From Candidatus Marithrix sp. Canyon 246 (lineage in GTDB: Bacteria > Pseudomonadota > Gammaproteobacteria > Beggiatoales > Beggiatoaceae): 64,000 bases of DNA. Positions 45,144 through 53,832 of this stretch are shown piece after piece. The stretch spans positions 62,001 through 126,000 of the forward strand of contig NZ_MCBX01000002.1 in assembly GCF_001723685.1 (NCBI RefSeq), in the 5' to 3' direction. The position numbers were made by a program, and so were the translations under genes. The first letter of the stretch is position 1. Each line of letters opens with the position of its first letter. The notes beneath the pieces are model-generated. The model was not told the origin of the DNA. It worked only from the letters and a program-made list of their open reading frames with translations, and ran no database searches.

Positions 45144-46272
45144 TTGTTGAAAAGGTATAATTTTATTAAGACTATGGTCTTATTCGCTACATTAAGTGGC
45201 AATGCTTTGGCTGATTTGAATGATGGGCTGGTTGCGTACTATCCTTTTAATGGCGATGCGAAGGATGCTTCGGGGAATGAAAATGATGGAACGGTTAATG
45301 GCGCGACACTGACTGAGGATCGGTTTGGAAAGAAAGAAAGAAAGTGCTTATAGTTTTGATAAATACAAGGAACTTATTAAACTCCCACATACTATATTAG
45401 ATGGTTTAACTGAATTCACCTTTTCTATTCATTTAAAATTGTTTGATAATTCAAAAGCAATGGGTATTTTGTCTGGAGCAAATTCAAATAGTGATAATGA
45501 AGCATTATTGTTTTTTGATGAATTAACCTTGAGTCCACACATTAAAGGACCTAGACTTGAGACATCAGCAACAATAAATTCAAATAAATGGACTCATATT
45601 GCTTGGGTTCATTCTGGAAGTAGTGGTAAGACAATAATTTATGTTAATGGTATTCCTGGAAAAGCTGTTGTTACAAACAAACTTGGAGCCGTTAAAATTT
45701 CTCCTAATGGATTGTGGCTTGGAAATGATCAAGATAGTGTTGGCGGAAGCTGGGATGCCAGTCAACAATTTTTAGGAATCATGGATGATATTAGTTTCTA
45801 CAATCGCATTCTTTCCGAATCAGAAATCCAACAACTTTATAAACCCATAGAAGATGAAAAGCCACCAGTAGAAATTTCTTCAAAAGCGACTTACTATTCA
45901 AAAAATAAAACATTATATTTAGAAAGTATATTGGTTCCGTTTATAGACGAATTTTCAGGTGAAGAAACTGATATAAAAGGAATATTTGACGCTCAATTAA
46001 AAGAAAAAAATAGATTTGAATTTGAATTAATTGTTTCAAGTATAACTTTCAATGAAATGTTTGAAGCAGAACAAACTAGCGGCTATATATTATATAATCA
46101 TAAAAAAAGATCAGTCAAGATACCTTGCTTTAAAGTTATGACCATTGCCAACTTTGGTAATGGGATTGAAGGTAAGCCTATATATTATAAGAATGTACTT
46201 CTGAAACAGCGGCATGTTGCTGATCTTATATTTTATGCTGAAGATATGACTAAAGTTGATAGTTGTAATTAA
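45144..46272 (+). pseudogene. LamG-domain secreted protein, frameshifted at (AAAG)4
   Basis: Start TTG 45144 or 45147 with AGGAGA upstream gives a signal peptide (KRYNFIKTMVLFATLSGNALA) and the LamG opening LNDGLVAYYPFNGDAKDASG. At 45329-45344 four AAAG copies shift the frame so that the protein ends just after GKKERKCL. With three copies it would read FGKKESAYSFD and continue into the second frame (to 46272), with LamG strands TEFTFSIHLKLF and DGISFYNRILSESEIQQLY-like DDISFYNR. Most likely slipped-strand phase-variable rather than dead. LamG domains bind carbohydrates or matrix. Confidence 0.82.
45329..45344 (+). repeat. (AAAG)4 tetranucleotide tract in the LamG gene
   Basis: Exactly four AAAG copies are present. 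Three copies would restore the frame. The tract lies within the coding region about 190 bases after the start. Confidence 0.95.
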
Positions 46273-46279
46273 TATGTAT

Positions 46280-46312
46280 AAACCTGACAGGTTTTAAAAA
46301 CCTGTCAGGTTT
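46280..46312. repeat. CCTGACAGG palindrome, full copy
   Basis: AAACCTGACAGGTTT with its reverse complement, eight bases after the LamG stop, followed by another copy of the gldG 3' end. Confidence 0.9.
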
Positions 46313-46415
46313 GTTGTTTGAGTTAATTTTTCCGTCGTCTGCGACTAGACATTCCAAACCAAAGCCACAAAAAACCTATAAATAAAACTACATGGATTGC
46401 ATATAAGCAGGGATG
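46305..46415 (-). pseudogene. Second copy of the gldG 3' end with extension
   Basis: Matches 44745-44853, including the ATAAATAAAACTACATGG extension and reading of LGLWFGMSSR. One of three copies of this junction; the intact gene end is at 47969. Confidence 0.85.
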
Positions 46416-46447
46416 GTGCGACATGTTTATATGCAATCCATGTAGTT
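46386..46447. repeat. 20-bp perfect inverted repeat
   Basis: AACTACATGGATTGCATATA (46386-46405) pairs with its reverse complement at 46428-46447 across a 22-base spacer. Probably the end of a rearrangement that inverted part of the gldG-end repeat. Confidence 0.85.
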
Positions 46448-46455
46448 AGTGACTC

Positions 46456-46494
46456 AGGCATAAACCGACGAATATTTTTGCCTTTAATATTTTT
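46456..46494 (-). pseudogene. Deleted copy of the WGR gene 3' end
   Basis: ATAAACCGACGAATATT followed directly by TTTGCCTTTAATATTT; in the WGR gene these are at about 43305-43322 and 43459-43474, so the middle is deleted in this copy. Confidence 0.7.
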
Positions 46495-46540
46495 CTATAG
46501 TATATTACTAGAAAGAATTATTTTCTATTGTTGTTATATT

Positions 46541-46794
46541 ATGAATATAAGATTAAATCAAGAATATGTAAATTTTATTTGCAATAAAACCAAGATAAAA
46601 TGGGAGATAAATTATTTGCTGCTATATTAAAGAAATTTCAAGAATATAAATCAAATATGCCGCTGATTGATGTCTTAAACAAATTAGAAAAATTTGAAGA
46701 TGATATAATAGAAGCGATAAATTTATCAATAACTACCTATTTGAAAATGAAAAAAATATATATTCAAATGTTAAATGCTACTGGTGTTTGCTGA
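46541..46794 (+). other. Two short overlapping frames, unknown
   Basis: A 30-codon frame at 46541 (MNIRLNQEYVNFICNKTK) and a 64-codon frame at 46600 (KLFAAILKKFQEYKSNM, LNKLEKFEDDIIEAINLS) look like the broken halves of a helical protein. I recognise no domain. Neither has a convincing ribosome-binding site. The codon pattern is coding-like but weak. Confidence 0.35.
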
Positions 46795-46867
46795 TGGCAA
46801 ATTCAAGTTTTATACTGAACTTGAGAATAAACTTATTCAATAATAATATATTTTGAAGCAGCTATCA

Positions 46868-46889
46868 TGGTATAAACCGACGAATATTA
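46868..46889 (-). pseudogene. Piece of a WGR gene 3' end
   Basis: TATCATGG and ATAAACCGACGAATATTAC match 43289-43321 nearly exactly. It borders the HepT-like remnant on its downstream side, as if the insertion fell into a WGR-end copy. Confidence 0.7.
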
Positions 46890-47265
46890 CTAAACATCTG
46901 TTAAAATTTCTGCAAATGGCTTATTTAAAAAGTCTAAAATAAATTGATATTCTTGTTTTGCTATAATCGCAAATACAATTGTTTCTGAAACATTCATATA
47001 TTCATGAACAATTGTATTTCTAAAACCAATGGTTTTTTGCCATTTTTCAATATCATTAATTATATCAAGTTGCCCTAACAATTCAAATACATCATAAGCT
47101 GAAACTGGGAGCTTCATCTAAAATATCTTGATGCAAACGGCACATTTTTTCCGTTTCAGCTTGACCAAATTCGCTTATAAAATAAATTTAATTCTAATAA
47201 GCCATCGCCTTTTAGGATAATGATGCGCTTTGTAAGTCAACTATATCTATTTTGTCAAGATTAAT
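46890..47265 (-). pseudogene. Decayed MntA/HepT toxin-antitoxin module
   Basis: 46890-47117 reads LPVSAYDVFELLGQLDII, and FRNTIVHEYMNV gives the HepT RNase motif (RxxxxHxY) with a normal C-terminal end, so HepT is short at the N terminus. Upstream, broken frames at about 47200-47265 read DKIDIVDLQSASLS and IILKGDGLLELN, resembling the C-terminal segment of MntA nucleotidyltransferases. Frameshifts and stops separate the pieces. Confidence 0.6.
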
Positions 47266-47291
47266 GAATCCACCACGCGCTGCTTCTCTAT
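47262..47291 (-). pseudogene. Another piece of a WGR gene 3' end
   Basis: ATCCACCACGCGCTGCTTCT is near-identical to 43343-43366 of the WGR gene. With 46868-46889 it brackets the MntA/HepT remnant. Confidence 0.7.
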
Positions 47292-47488
47292 TTCCGATTT
47301 TCCATAGCCATATGACTAATTTCTTCAATACTTTTATCAATCCATAATTTTTCTTGCCATTTTGTATAATCAAATGGTTCTCTAAGTATCAAACTAATGA
47401 AACGCTCAACTTTAACCTCTCCTAAAGAAGTAAACTGAGCTTCAATACCTTGTAATTTTATTTCATTATCTGTTATCGCTGTGATCAT
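47288..47488 (-). CDS. Small partner of the PIN protein, putative antitoxin
   Basis: The protein has 66 residues: EIKLQGIEAQFTSLGEVKVERF and PFDYTKWQEKLWIDKSIEEI. No recognisable DNA-binding fold. The gene overlaps the upstream PIN gene by four bases (ATGA-type), so a toxin-antitoxin pair with toxin first is plausible. The ends read naturally, so the gene appears intact. Confidence 0.6.
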   Translation of the reverse strand: MITAITDNEIKLQGIEAQFTSLGEVKVERFISLILREPFDYTKWQEKLWIDKSIEEISHMAMENRK

Positions 47489-47901
47489 TTCTCTAACACC
47501 TTAATGTAATCAATAGGACCTAATGCTCTAATTATGTTACTTCTTTTAATACCAGAAAGTAATTTATCATCTGCTTTGCCTTCTATAGCTGATGCAACAT
47601 GTAATGCATCTTTAGTTTTGATACCAAAGCTTAATAATTTTTTTGCATTAGCTAAAACATTTGGAGTTTCAATTACATCAATAATTGCCAAATTTCTCCA
47701 TTTTGCAATAGCTCTCCTTCTTTCGGAGTGTGGATTCTTAGAATTTTCAAAATCCAAAATATAAGACCAAACTAATTCTAAAATATTATTTTTTATTTGA
47801 TCTTGAATATAGAGTTTTGCTTCTGTTTCAAGTCTTATGCGAATTTGACTTTGATTATCAAAGGGTCTATTAAACATGCAATTATCAAGATATATTCTCA
47901 T
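47485..47901 (-). CDS. PIN-domain protein, putative toxin
   Basis: The protein has 138 residues. PIN acidic residues: YLDNCMFNRPFD near the start (Asp5), ELVWSYILDFENSKNP in the middle and KTKDALHVASAIEGKADD with Asp near 100. The NRPFDNQSQ pattern is typical of PIN proteins in filamentous sulfur bacteria and cyanobacteria. It would be an RNase toxin. It overlaps the 66-residue gene. Confidence 0.8.
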   Translation of the reverse strand: MRIYLDNCMFNRPFDNQSQIRIRLETEAKLYIQDQIKNNILELVWSYILDFENSKNPHSERRRAIAKWRNLAIIDVIETPNVLANAKKLLSFGIKTKDALHVASAIEGKADDKLLSGIKRSNIIRALGPIDYIKVLEK

Positions 47902-47924
47902 AACTATCCATAAACAAATAGTAT

Positions 47925-47957
47925 AAACCTGACAGGTTTTAAAAACCTGTCAGGTTT
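47925..47957. repeat. CCTGACAGG palindrome, full copy
   Basis: Lies 24 bases after the PIN gene start and 12 bases before the gldG stop region; on the minus strand it follows the GldG-like gene and fits a terminator. Confidence 0.9.
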
Positions 47958-47968
47958 GTTAGTTTAAG

Positions 47969-49780
47969 TTAATTTTTCCGTCGTCTGCGACTAGACATTC
48001 CAAACCAAAGCCCCAAAAAACCTATCAATATTGGCATTAATCCAATATTAAAAAACATCATTTGAGTTTCTAAGCGTTCTATGTCTTTTTGTAGTGCATG
48101 TTGTACATTACGCAGTTCTTTTCTGATTTTTATCTTTTGTTGACGGAAGCGTTCTATTTCTTGTTGTTGTTGAATATTTAACATTAGTTCGTTGCCGCCT
48201 TGTTTATCGCTTTGCAAGCTATTCAGTTTTTGTTCTGCTTGTTCTAATCTTGCTTGCAATTGTTTTTCTTTTTCACGGAAACGAATTTCTGCATATTGTT
48301 GAATTTGTGCTACTTTAATAAATGGACGAGTAGAGCTTCCACGATTGCGTACACTGATTAAGTCTGTGCTGCCGCTTAGATTATCTAAGGCATTAGAAAC
48401 AAAAGTTGCATTGGCTGCATGAGGCATTGCTAATCTTTGCCCAAATAAATTTTGCACTCTTACCCAGAATTTATCTTCTAATAAATCTGTATCAGCTACT
48501 ACAATCACGTTAATCTCTGCTTCTTTTACAGAATCCTTATTATCAGGAAATGCAGTTTTAGCTTTACCAATTACTCGTGCCGCTAAAGTAAATTTACCTT
48601 CTTGTTTGAAATCTCGCGCTAAATCTTCTGGTTGAGAAAACATACCTAGTTTTTTAACATCTATCTTCATAGCTATATTACTAGTTTCGATTAACGGTAT
48701 AATTTTAGTTGCAACATCACCTTTTTTAACAATAGCTCCCGGTGTAGCAAGTATCATATTATCAAGTTTCGCGGTGATAATATCGCTTTGATTAAAATTA
48801 TGTTTAGCATTTAAATCCATCCATACCGGGTATGTTACCACTATCGCACTATTACCCTTTTGCATTTGCACTTTCTTAGCAGCGCGAAGATCACCTATGA
48901 CTTTTTCGGCTACTATTTCAATTCCCCAAGCATCAAATAACTTGTTTAAATCAGAATTACGTGAAGCCTGCATAGCCGCTAAAGGATTTTTAGGATCAGT
49001 TGGTGGCTTATAAGCTTCAGAATAAGGATCAGCAAATACAATTGCCTTACCACCTTTCAGCACAAATTGATCAATCGCATATAAAGTATCATCACTTAAA
49101 TCTTTAGGATGCACTAACATTAAGACATCAACATCTTCATCAATCTCAGTTTTAAGTTTTCTAATTTCAAATAATTGACTTAAATGATCAACAATCATCC
49201 AAGAAGAATCTCTATCAGCTTGAATTGGCAAACTACTCATTAAACCTACTACAGTTTTCTTAGTATTATTGAGTTGATAAATCAGCTGAGTTAAATCATA
49301 TTCTAAAAATTCTTCACGATTTGGAGAGAAAAATGCAATGACTTTTTCATCATCAGTTGAATTAGTGGCAGCTAAACCAAAATAAAATTTAGTATTGCTA
49401 TTATCTACAGGCACACCTTGTATTCCATAGCCTTCTGCACTATCCTCAGCTTCAGAAAAAGGTTCAGGATCAATTATATGTAAATTGATATTATTTCCTG
49501 CTAAGCGTTGATATTCTTCTAATAGTTCTCGCACTCGCAAAGTATAATGACTGATAGCCGGCAAACCGCTAGCAAGCTTTTTAGACAGATAAAAACGTAA
49601 AGTGATAGGTTCTTCTAAACTAGCTAAAATATTCTTAGTACCTTGTGACAAAGTATAAAGTTTATTATCGGTTAAATCTAAGCGAGCCGATGTTAAAGTA
49701 GTATTACTGATAATATTGACAGCTAATAATAATGCAATTGCCATCAAGAAGCCGCTAGTAGTAAGTATTTTTTTATTCAT
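47969..49780 (-). CDS. GldG-family ABC transporter auxiliary protein
   Basis: The protein has 603 residues. N-terminal helix (GFLMAIALLLAVNIISNTT), a large periplasmic ABC_transp_aux/GldG domain (VLMLVHPKDLSDDTLYAIDQ, LKGGKAIVFADPYSEA), a coiled coil at about 490-570 (RFREKEKQLQARLEQAEQKL) and a C-terminal helix (MFFNIGLMPILIGFLGLWFG). GldG partners the ATPase and permease of a GldA/F-like exporter. Its 3' end is duplicated twice nearby. Confidence 0.9.
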   Translation of the reverse strand: MNKKILTTSGFLMAIALLLAVNIISNTTLTSARLDLTDNKLYTLSQGTKNILASLEEPITLRFYLSKKLASGLPAISHYTLRVRELLEEYQRLAGNNINLHIIDPEPFSEAEDSAEGYGIQGVPVDNSNTKFYFGLAATNSTDDEKVIAFFSPNREEFLEYDLTQLIYQLNNTKKTVVGLMSSLPIQADRDSSWMIVDHLSQLFEIRKLKTEIDEDVDVLMLVHPKDLSDDTLYAIDQFVLKGGKAIVFADPYSEAYKPPTDPKNPLAAMQASRNSDLNKLFDAWGIEIVAEKVIGDLRAAKKVQMQKGNSAIVVTYPVWMDLNAKHNFNQSDIITAKLDNMILATPGAIVKKGDVATKIIPLIETSNIAMKIDVKKLGMFSQPEDLARDFKQEGKFTLAARVIGKAKTAFPDNKDSVKEAEINVIVVADTDLLEDKFWVRVQNLFGQRLAMPHAANATFVSNALDNLSGSTDLISVRNRGSSTRPFIKVAQIQQYAEIRFREKEKQLQARLEQAEQKLNSLQSDKQGGNELMLNIQQQQEIERFRQQKIKIRKELRNVQHALQKDIERLETQMMFFNIGLMPILIGFLGLWFGMSSRRRRKN

Positions 49781-49784
49781 AATA

Positions 49785-50522
49785 TTAATCAGCCTTTTTC
49801 ATTTCAATTAAAATAGCAGTACAAAACAACCAAAACACTATTAAAGATAAGAAATAAATAATATCTCGTAAATCAATTACACCTTTAATAATAGAATAAA
49901 AATGAGTCAAAAAGCTAAATGAACTGATAGTTTCGACTATTATTTGAGGTGCCCAACTAAAGAAATCTAATACCATTGGAAAGCCGCTGAGAATAAAAAC
50001 TAAACAAACTACTACTGTAATCACAAAGGCAATAACTTGATTTTTAGTAAGCGCGGAGATACTGGAACCAATAGCCAAAAAAGCACCAGCCATCAACAAA
50101 CTACCTAAATAACCAGCAGCAATAACAGCATTATCAGGTTCACCTAAATAATTAACCGTAATCCACATTGGAAATGTAAGAAATAACGCAATAGCGGTAA
50201 ATGCCCAAGCGGCTAAAAACTTGCTTACAACTGCCTCACCAATCGTAACAGGCAAAGTTAATAACAATTCTATACTACCGCTTTTACGTTCCTCAGCCCA
50301 TAAACGCATAGTTAAAGCAGGAATCAGAAATAAATATAACCAAGGATGAAAAGTAAAGAAAGTAGATAAATCAGCTTGCCCTAAAGCAAAGAAATTGCCC
50401 AAATAAAAAGTAAAAATACCACTTAAAAACAAGAAAATAACGATAAAAACATAAGCAATTGGAGTAGCGAAATAACTACTCAATTCTCGTTTAAATAAAA
50501 CTGAAATTTGACTAAAACGCAT
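49785..50522 (-). CDS. ABC-2 type permease (GldF-like)
   Basis: The protein has 245 residues with about six helices (ELSSYFATPIAYVFIVIFLF at the N terminus, then SGIFTFYLGNFF, TMRLWAEERKSGSIELLLTL). LRLWAEERKSGSIELLLTLP is the common signature of ABC-2 permeases next to GldG. It lies 4 bp upstream of the GldG gene and 11 bp downstream of the ATPase gene. Confidence 0.92.
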   Translation of the reverse strand: MRFSQISVLFKRELSSYFATPIAYVFIVIFLFLSGIFTFYLGNFFALGQADLSTFFTFHPWLYLFLIPALTMRLWAEERKSGSIELLLTLPVTIGEAVVSKFLAAWAFTAIALFLTFPMWITVNYLGEPDNAVIAAGYLGSLLMAGAFLAIGSSISALTKNQVIAFVITVVVCLVFILSGFPMVLDFFSWAPQIIVETISSFSFLTHFYSIIKGVIDLRDIIYFLSLIVFWLFCTAILIEMKKAD

Positions 50523-50533
50523 TAAATTAACCC

Positions 50534-51478
50534 TTAAACTCCTGTTGTAATTGTTCTAAAGACATCATCTAAACGCCCTTTATTGACAAACATTTCCTCA
50601 ACTTCCCAGTTTTGTTGATGAATATGTTGACTAATTTCAGCAATGATAGAACGATTCGCTTCAGGAAAAACTTGATAAGTTAATAAGCCGCTATCAGCGG
50701 CACTCAAAGCTTCTAATTTATAGACACCAGAAACTGCTAATAAGGATTTACGTAACTCACTAGCCTGATCAGCGGCTGCTCTGACACTAATAGTAATAGA
50801 ATTATGATTATCAGACTTAGCTTCTAACTCAGTTGGCGTACCATCAGCGACAATTTTGCCATTAGCAATAATGATAGCGCGATTACAAACCGCATGAACT
50901 TCCTCAAGAATATGAGTAGAAAGAATAATAACTTTCTCTTTAGCCATATTTTGGATAAGGTTACGAACCTCATGTTTTTGATTAGGATCCAATCCATCAG
51001 TAGGTTCATCTAAAATCAACACATCAGGATCATGTAAAATAGCCTGCGCCAAACCAACGCGGCGTTTAAAACCTTTAGAAAGAGTATCAATAGACTGATA
51101 AACTACTTTATCTAAATTAATTCTTTGAATAGTATCATCAATTCTACGAGACTTATCTCGACCTTTAAAACCGCGAATCTGCGCGATAAAGTCTAAAAAA
51201 GCCATTGTAGTCATATCAGGATAAGCTGGTGCGCCTTCAGGCAAATAACCCAAGCGTTGCTTAACTTTAATAGGATCATTAACAATATCATCACCATCAA
51301 TAGAGACACTACCACTAGTAGGAGTTAAAAACCCAGTAATCATCTTCATAGTAGTGGATTTACCGGCACCATTAGGTCCCAAAAACCCTAAAACTTCACC
51401 CTGATTCACCTGAAAGCTTATATCATCCACAGCCATCAAGGAACCAAATTCCTTATATAAATTTTTAATATTAACCAT
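50534..51478 (-). CDS. ABC transporter ATPase of the GldA/GldF-like system
   Basis: The protein has 314 residues. Walker [15 protein letters not shown], the signature LSKGFKRRVGLAQAIL, Walker B VLILDEPTDGLDP and H-loop LSTHILEEVHAV, followed by a C-terminal domain about 80 residues long. ABC-2-exporter ATPases with this layout drive GldFG or NosFY-type complexes. A DUF4340 gene that often ends this operon is absent. Confidence 0.93.
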   Translation of the reverse strand: MVNIKNLYKEFGSLMAVDDISFQVNQGEVLGFLGPNGAGKSTTMKMITGFLTPTSGSVSIDGDDIVNDPIKVKQRLGYLPEGAPAYPDMTTMAFLDFIAQIRGFKGRDKSRRIDDTIQRINLDKVVYQSIDTLSKGFKRRVGLAQAILHDPDVLILDEPTDGLDPNQKHEVRNLIQNMAKEKVIILSTHILEEVHAVCNRAIIIANGKIVADGTPTELEAKSDNHNSITISVRAAADQASELRKSLLAVSGVYKLEALSAADSGLLTYQVFPEANRSIIAEISQHIHQQNWEVEEMFVNKGRLDDVFRTITTGV

Positions 51479-51558
51479 ATATTATAATTAATGTGATTAT
51501 TGAAAGTATATTATATAGGAATTTTATTGGTGGGTTCAAATACTTCTTCCTCTATAAT

Positions 51559-51648
51559 CTAATTTTTTTTCGCTATTTCTACTAGAATTAGTACAACTAA
51601 TACACCTAATACCAGTAATCTTATGTTATCATTCAAATAATTATTCAC
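51559..51648 (-). CDS. Possible 29-residue single-span membrane peptide
   Basis: GTG 51648 with TTAGG about eight bases upstream opens VNNYLNDNIRLLVLGVL, then LVEIAKKN and TAG. A hydrophobic core and positive C terminus look like a small membrane peptide. It lies divergent to the ATPase-nuclease gene. Too short to be sure. Confidence 0.3.
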   Translation of the reverse strand: MNNYLNDNIRLLVLGVLVVLILVEIAKKN

Positions 51649-51666
51649 AATAAATACCTAAAAACC

Positions 51667-53400
51667 ATGCAATATCCCTTAACTGAAAAAATAGGCGAAC
51701 CAGAATTATTAGTTGGGCGAGAAAAGGAATTTAAACACTTCGGCAAATGGATAAAAAACATACCCAAAAGACTATCCAAATCCAGAGTAATCATAGCCAG
51801 AAGGAAAAGCGGCAAAACTAGCTTTGTACAACGAATTTTCAACCAATTATGGACAGAAAATAAAGAAGTGATACCATTTTATTTTGACTTTGGTGAGAGT
51901 AAAATGTGGTATCCAAATTTAGCGATTGATTATTATCGTGCTTTTGCTTCACAATATATTTCTTTTATTACTCGAAACCCAGAATTGGTAATACATCATT
52001 TATCTTTGAAGCAAATAAGAGAATTTGGTATAAATAAATCAATTACACCTATAGTTGATGATGTCAATTTTATAATTGAAAATAGAGAAGTTGAAGGTAG
52101 TCATGAATTAATGTGGAAAACTGCTTGTACTGCACCACATCGTTATGCTTCAGTTCTTAATACTAAATTTTTAGTGATTTTAGATGAATTTCAAAATATT
52201 ACTAAATATATCTATCGAGATGAAAAATGCAAAGAAGAAGCTGATGAAACTCTAGCCGGCAGTTATCATTCTCTTGCCGAATCAAAAGTTGCTCCAATGT
52301 TGGTAACTGGTTCCTATGCTGGCTGGCTATTAAAAGTCATTAGTAAATATTTAGAAGCTGGAAGACTAAGTCAAATCCGTTTTTCTCCTTATTTAACTGA
52401 AGATGAAGGTTTAGAAGCAGTTTATAAATATGCTTCATTTTATGAAGAACCGATTACTAATGACACTGCTATGCAAATTAATAAATTGTGTATGGCTGAT
52501 CCATTTTTTATATCTTGTGTAATTCTCAGCGATTACGAAGAAAAAGATTTAACTACTGCTGAAGGGGTAGCAGATACTGTTGATTATGAACTTTCAGAAG
52601 AAAATGCTGAAATGTACTTAACTTGGGGAGAATATATTCATCATACTGTAAATGAAGTAAATGATCAAAATGCAAAAAATATTTTATTGTTTTTGAGTAA
52701 ACATAATGATAAATATCTTACACCCAAAGATTTGAAAGAAAAATTAGGCTTAAATTTAGAAATTAATGAAATTCATAAGCAATTAATTGTTTTAAAAGAA
52801 GCTGATTTGATTCATAGGGCTGTTTCTAACATTCATTTTAGAGGCTTGCAAGATGGTACGCTAAATTTAATTTTACGTAAGAGTTTTGAAGAAGAAATCA
52901 AAGGATTTCCATCTAATTTTAAACAAGAATTTGCTGATCAAATTGCTGAATTAAAGAAGGAAAATAAACAACTACAAGGCAAGCTCAATTATTTCTCTGG
53001 TAAAATGGCTGAAAATATGTTAGCCACTGCTTTAAGAAATAAAAAACGTTTTAGTCTATCTAAATTTTTTAAGAATGTTAAAGATAATACCGCTTTAAAT
53101 ATTCAAAAAGTTAAGGAAAGAGTTCACATTCAGCGTGAAGATGGCAAAAATATGGAACTTGATATTGTTGCCGAATCTTCATGTGGTAGAATGGTTTTAG
53201 TTGAAGTGAAAAAAACTAAGACCAAAATGGGTTTAAATAAGATTGAAGATTTTCAAGATAAAGTTGAGGTTTATAAAACTCTTTTTCCTGATGCTATTGT
53301 TTTAGCAGCTTATTTATCTTTGGGTGGTTTTACTGATGAGGCTGGTGATTTTTGTTTGCAACATGGAATTGGAGTGGCTGAGATAATTCAAGAATTGTAG
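51667..53400 (+). CDS. AAA ATPase fused to PD-(D/E)XK nuclease-like domain
   Basis: The protein has 577 residues. GREKEFKHF and Walker A ARRKSGKTSF (about 44-53) and Walker B VILDEFQNI (about 169-177) mark an archaeal-type ATPase (PF01637-like). A winged-helix-like segment follows at about 340-400 and a coiled coil IAELKKENKQLQGKL near 430. The C terminus carries MELDIVAESS and LVEVKKTKTKMG (about 497-520), a D ... ExK nuclease signature like DUF234. A phage-defence or mobile-element maintenance function is plausible. No signal peptide. Confidence 0.85.
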   Translation: MQYPLTEKIGEPELLVGREKEFKHFGKWIKNIPKRLSKSRVIIARRKSGKTSFVQRIFNQLWTENKEVIPFYFDFGESKMWYPNLAIDYYRAFASQYISFITRNPELVIHHLSLKQIREFGINKSITPIVDDVNFIIENREVEGSHELMWKTACTAPHRYASVLNTKFLVILDEFQNITKYIYRDEKCKEEADETLAGSYHSLAESKVAPMLVTGSYAGWLLKVISKYLEAGRLSQIRFSPYLTEDEGLEAVYKYASFYEEPITNDTAMQINKLCMADPFFISCVILSDYEEKDLTTAEGVADTVDYELSEENAEMYLTWGEYIHHTVNEVNDQNAKNILLFLSKHNDKYLTPKDLKEKLGLNLEINEIHKQLIVLKEADLIHRAVSNIHFRGLQDGTLNLILRKSFEEEIKGFPSNFKQEFADQIAELKKENKQLQGKLNYFSGKMAENMLATALRNKKRFSLSKFFKNVKDNTALNIQKVKERVHIQREDGKNMELDIVAESSCGRMVLVEVKKTKTKMGLNKIEDFQDKVEVYKTLFPDAIVLAAYLSLGGFTDEAGDFCLQHGIGVAEIIQEL

Positions 53401-53410
53401 TTAGTGAAGT

Positions 53411-53425
53411 AAACCTGACAGGTTT
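53411..53425. repeat. CCTGACAGG half copy
   Basis: AAACCTGACAGGTTT alone, 10 bases after the ATPase-nuclease stop; partner arm missing. Confidence 0.85.
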
Positions 53426-53439
53426 GTTCAACTAATTAT

Positions 53440-53805
53440 TTAGGCAAAGCAAACAATCTTTGTTCTGTTCCATCAGGATAAGTAATCATAACATCATTGC
53501 TATCTGGGATTTCTGTTACTTTATAATCTAAACGCCCTTTAATTTTTTGACCATCAATTTCAAATTTTCCTAGAGTTCTTTTGTTTCATCCATAACTAAT
53601 TGACACTCAGTGTCACTACCATCACAGGCACCTTCCCAATGACTAAACTCATAACATTCTGAATTTGGTATAGCTGTAATAGTTACACTATTACCAATAG
53701 TATATTATTTTTTGTCAGGTGTTGGTGTTTGTGTTGGTGTGGGTGGTAATGGATTAACTGTAATACTAAGACTTTGTTCATCACTGAGATTTGAATTATT
53801 TAGAT
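53440..53805 (-). pseudogene. Remnant 3' portion of a large secreted repeat protein
   Basis: Broken minus-strand frames read NNSNLSDEQSLSITVNP, a Thr/Pro linker (PLPPTPTQTPTPDKK), an InlB-like repeat (YEFSHWEGACDGSDTECQLV) and a final KFEIDGQKIKGRLDY, VMITYPDGTEQRLFALPK. Stops and frameshifts separate these. The InlB-like repeat matches those of the protein at 55858-59922. Confidence 0.75.
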
Positions 53806-53832
53806 TCTAAAAACCGTTCAATCACAATATCA

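Noticed and set aside
46397-46630. 77-codon plus-strand frame in the debris patch
   Set aside because: It starts inside the inverted repeat and gene-end copy and has no recognisable protein pattern.
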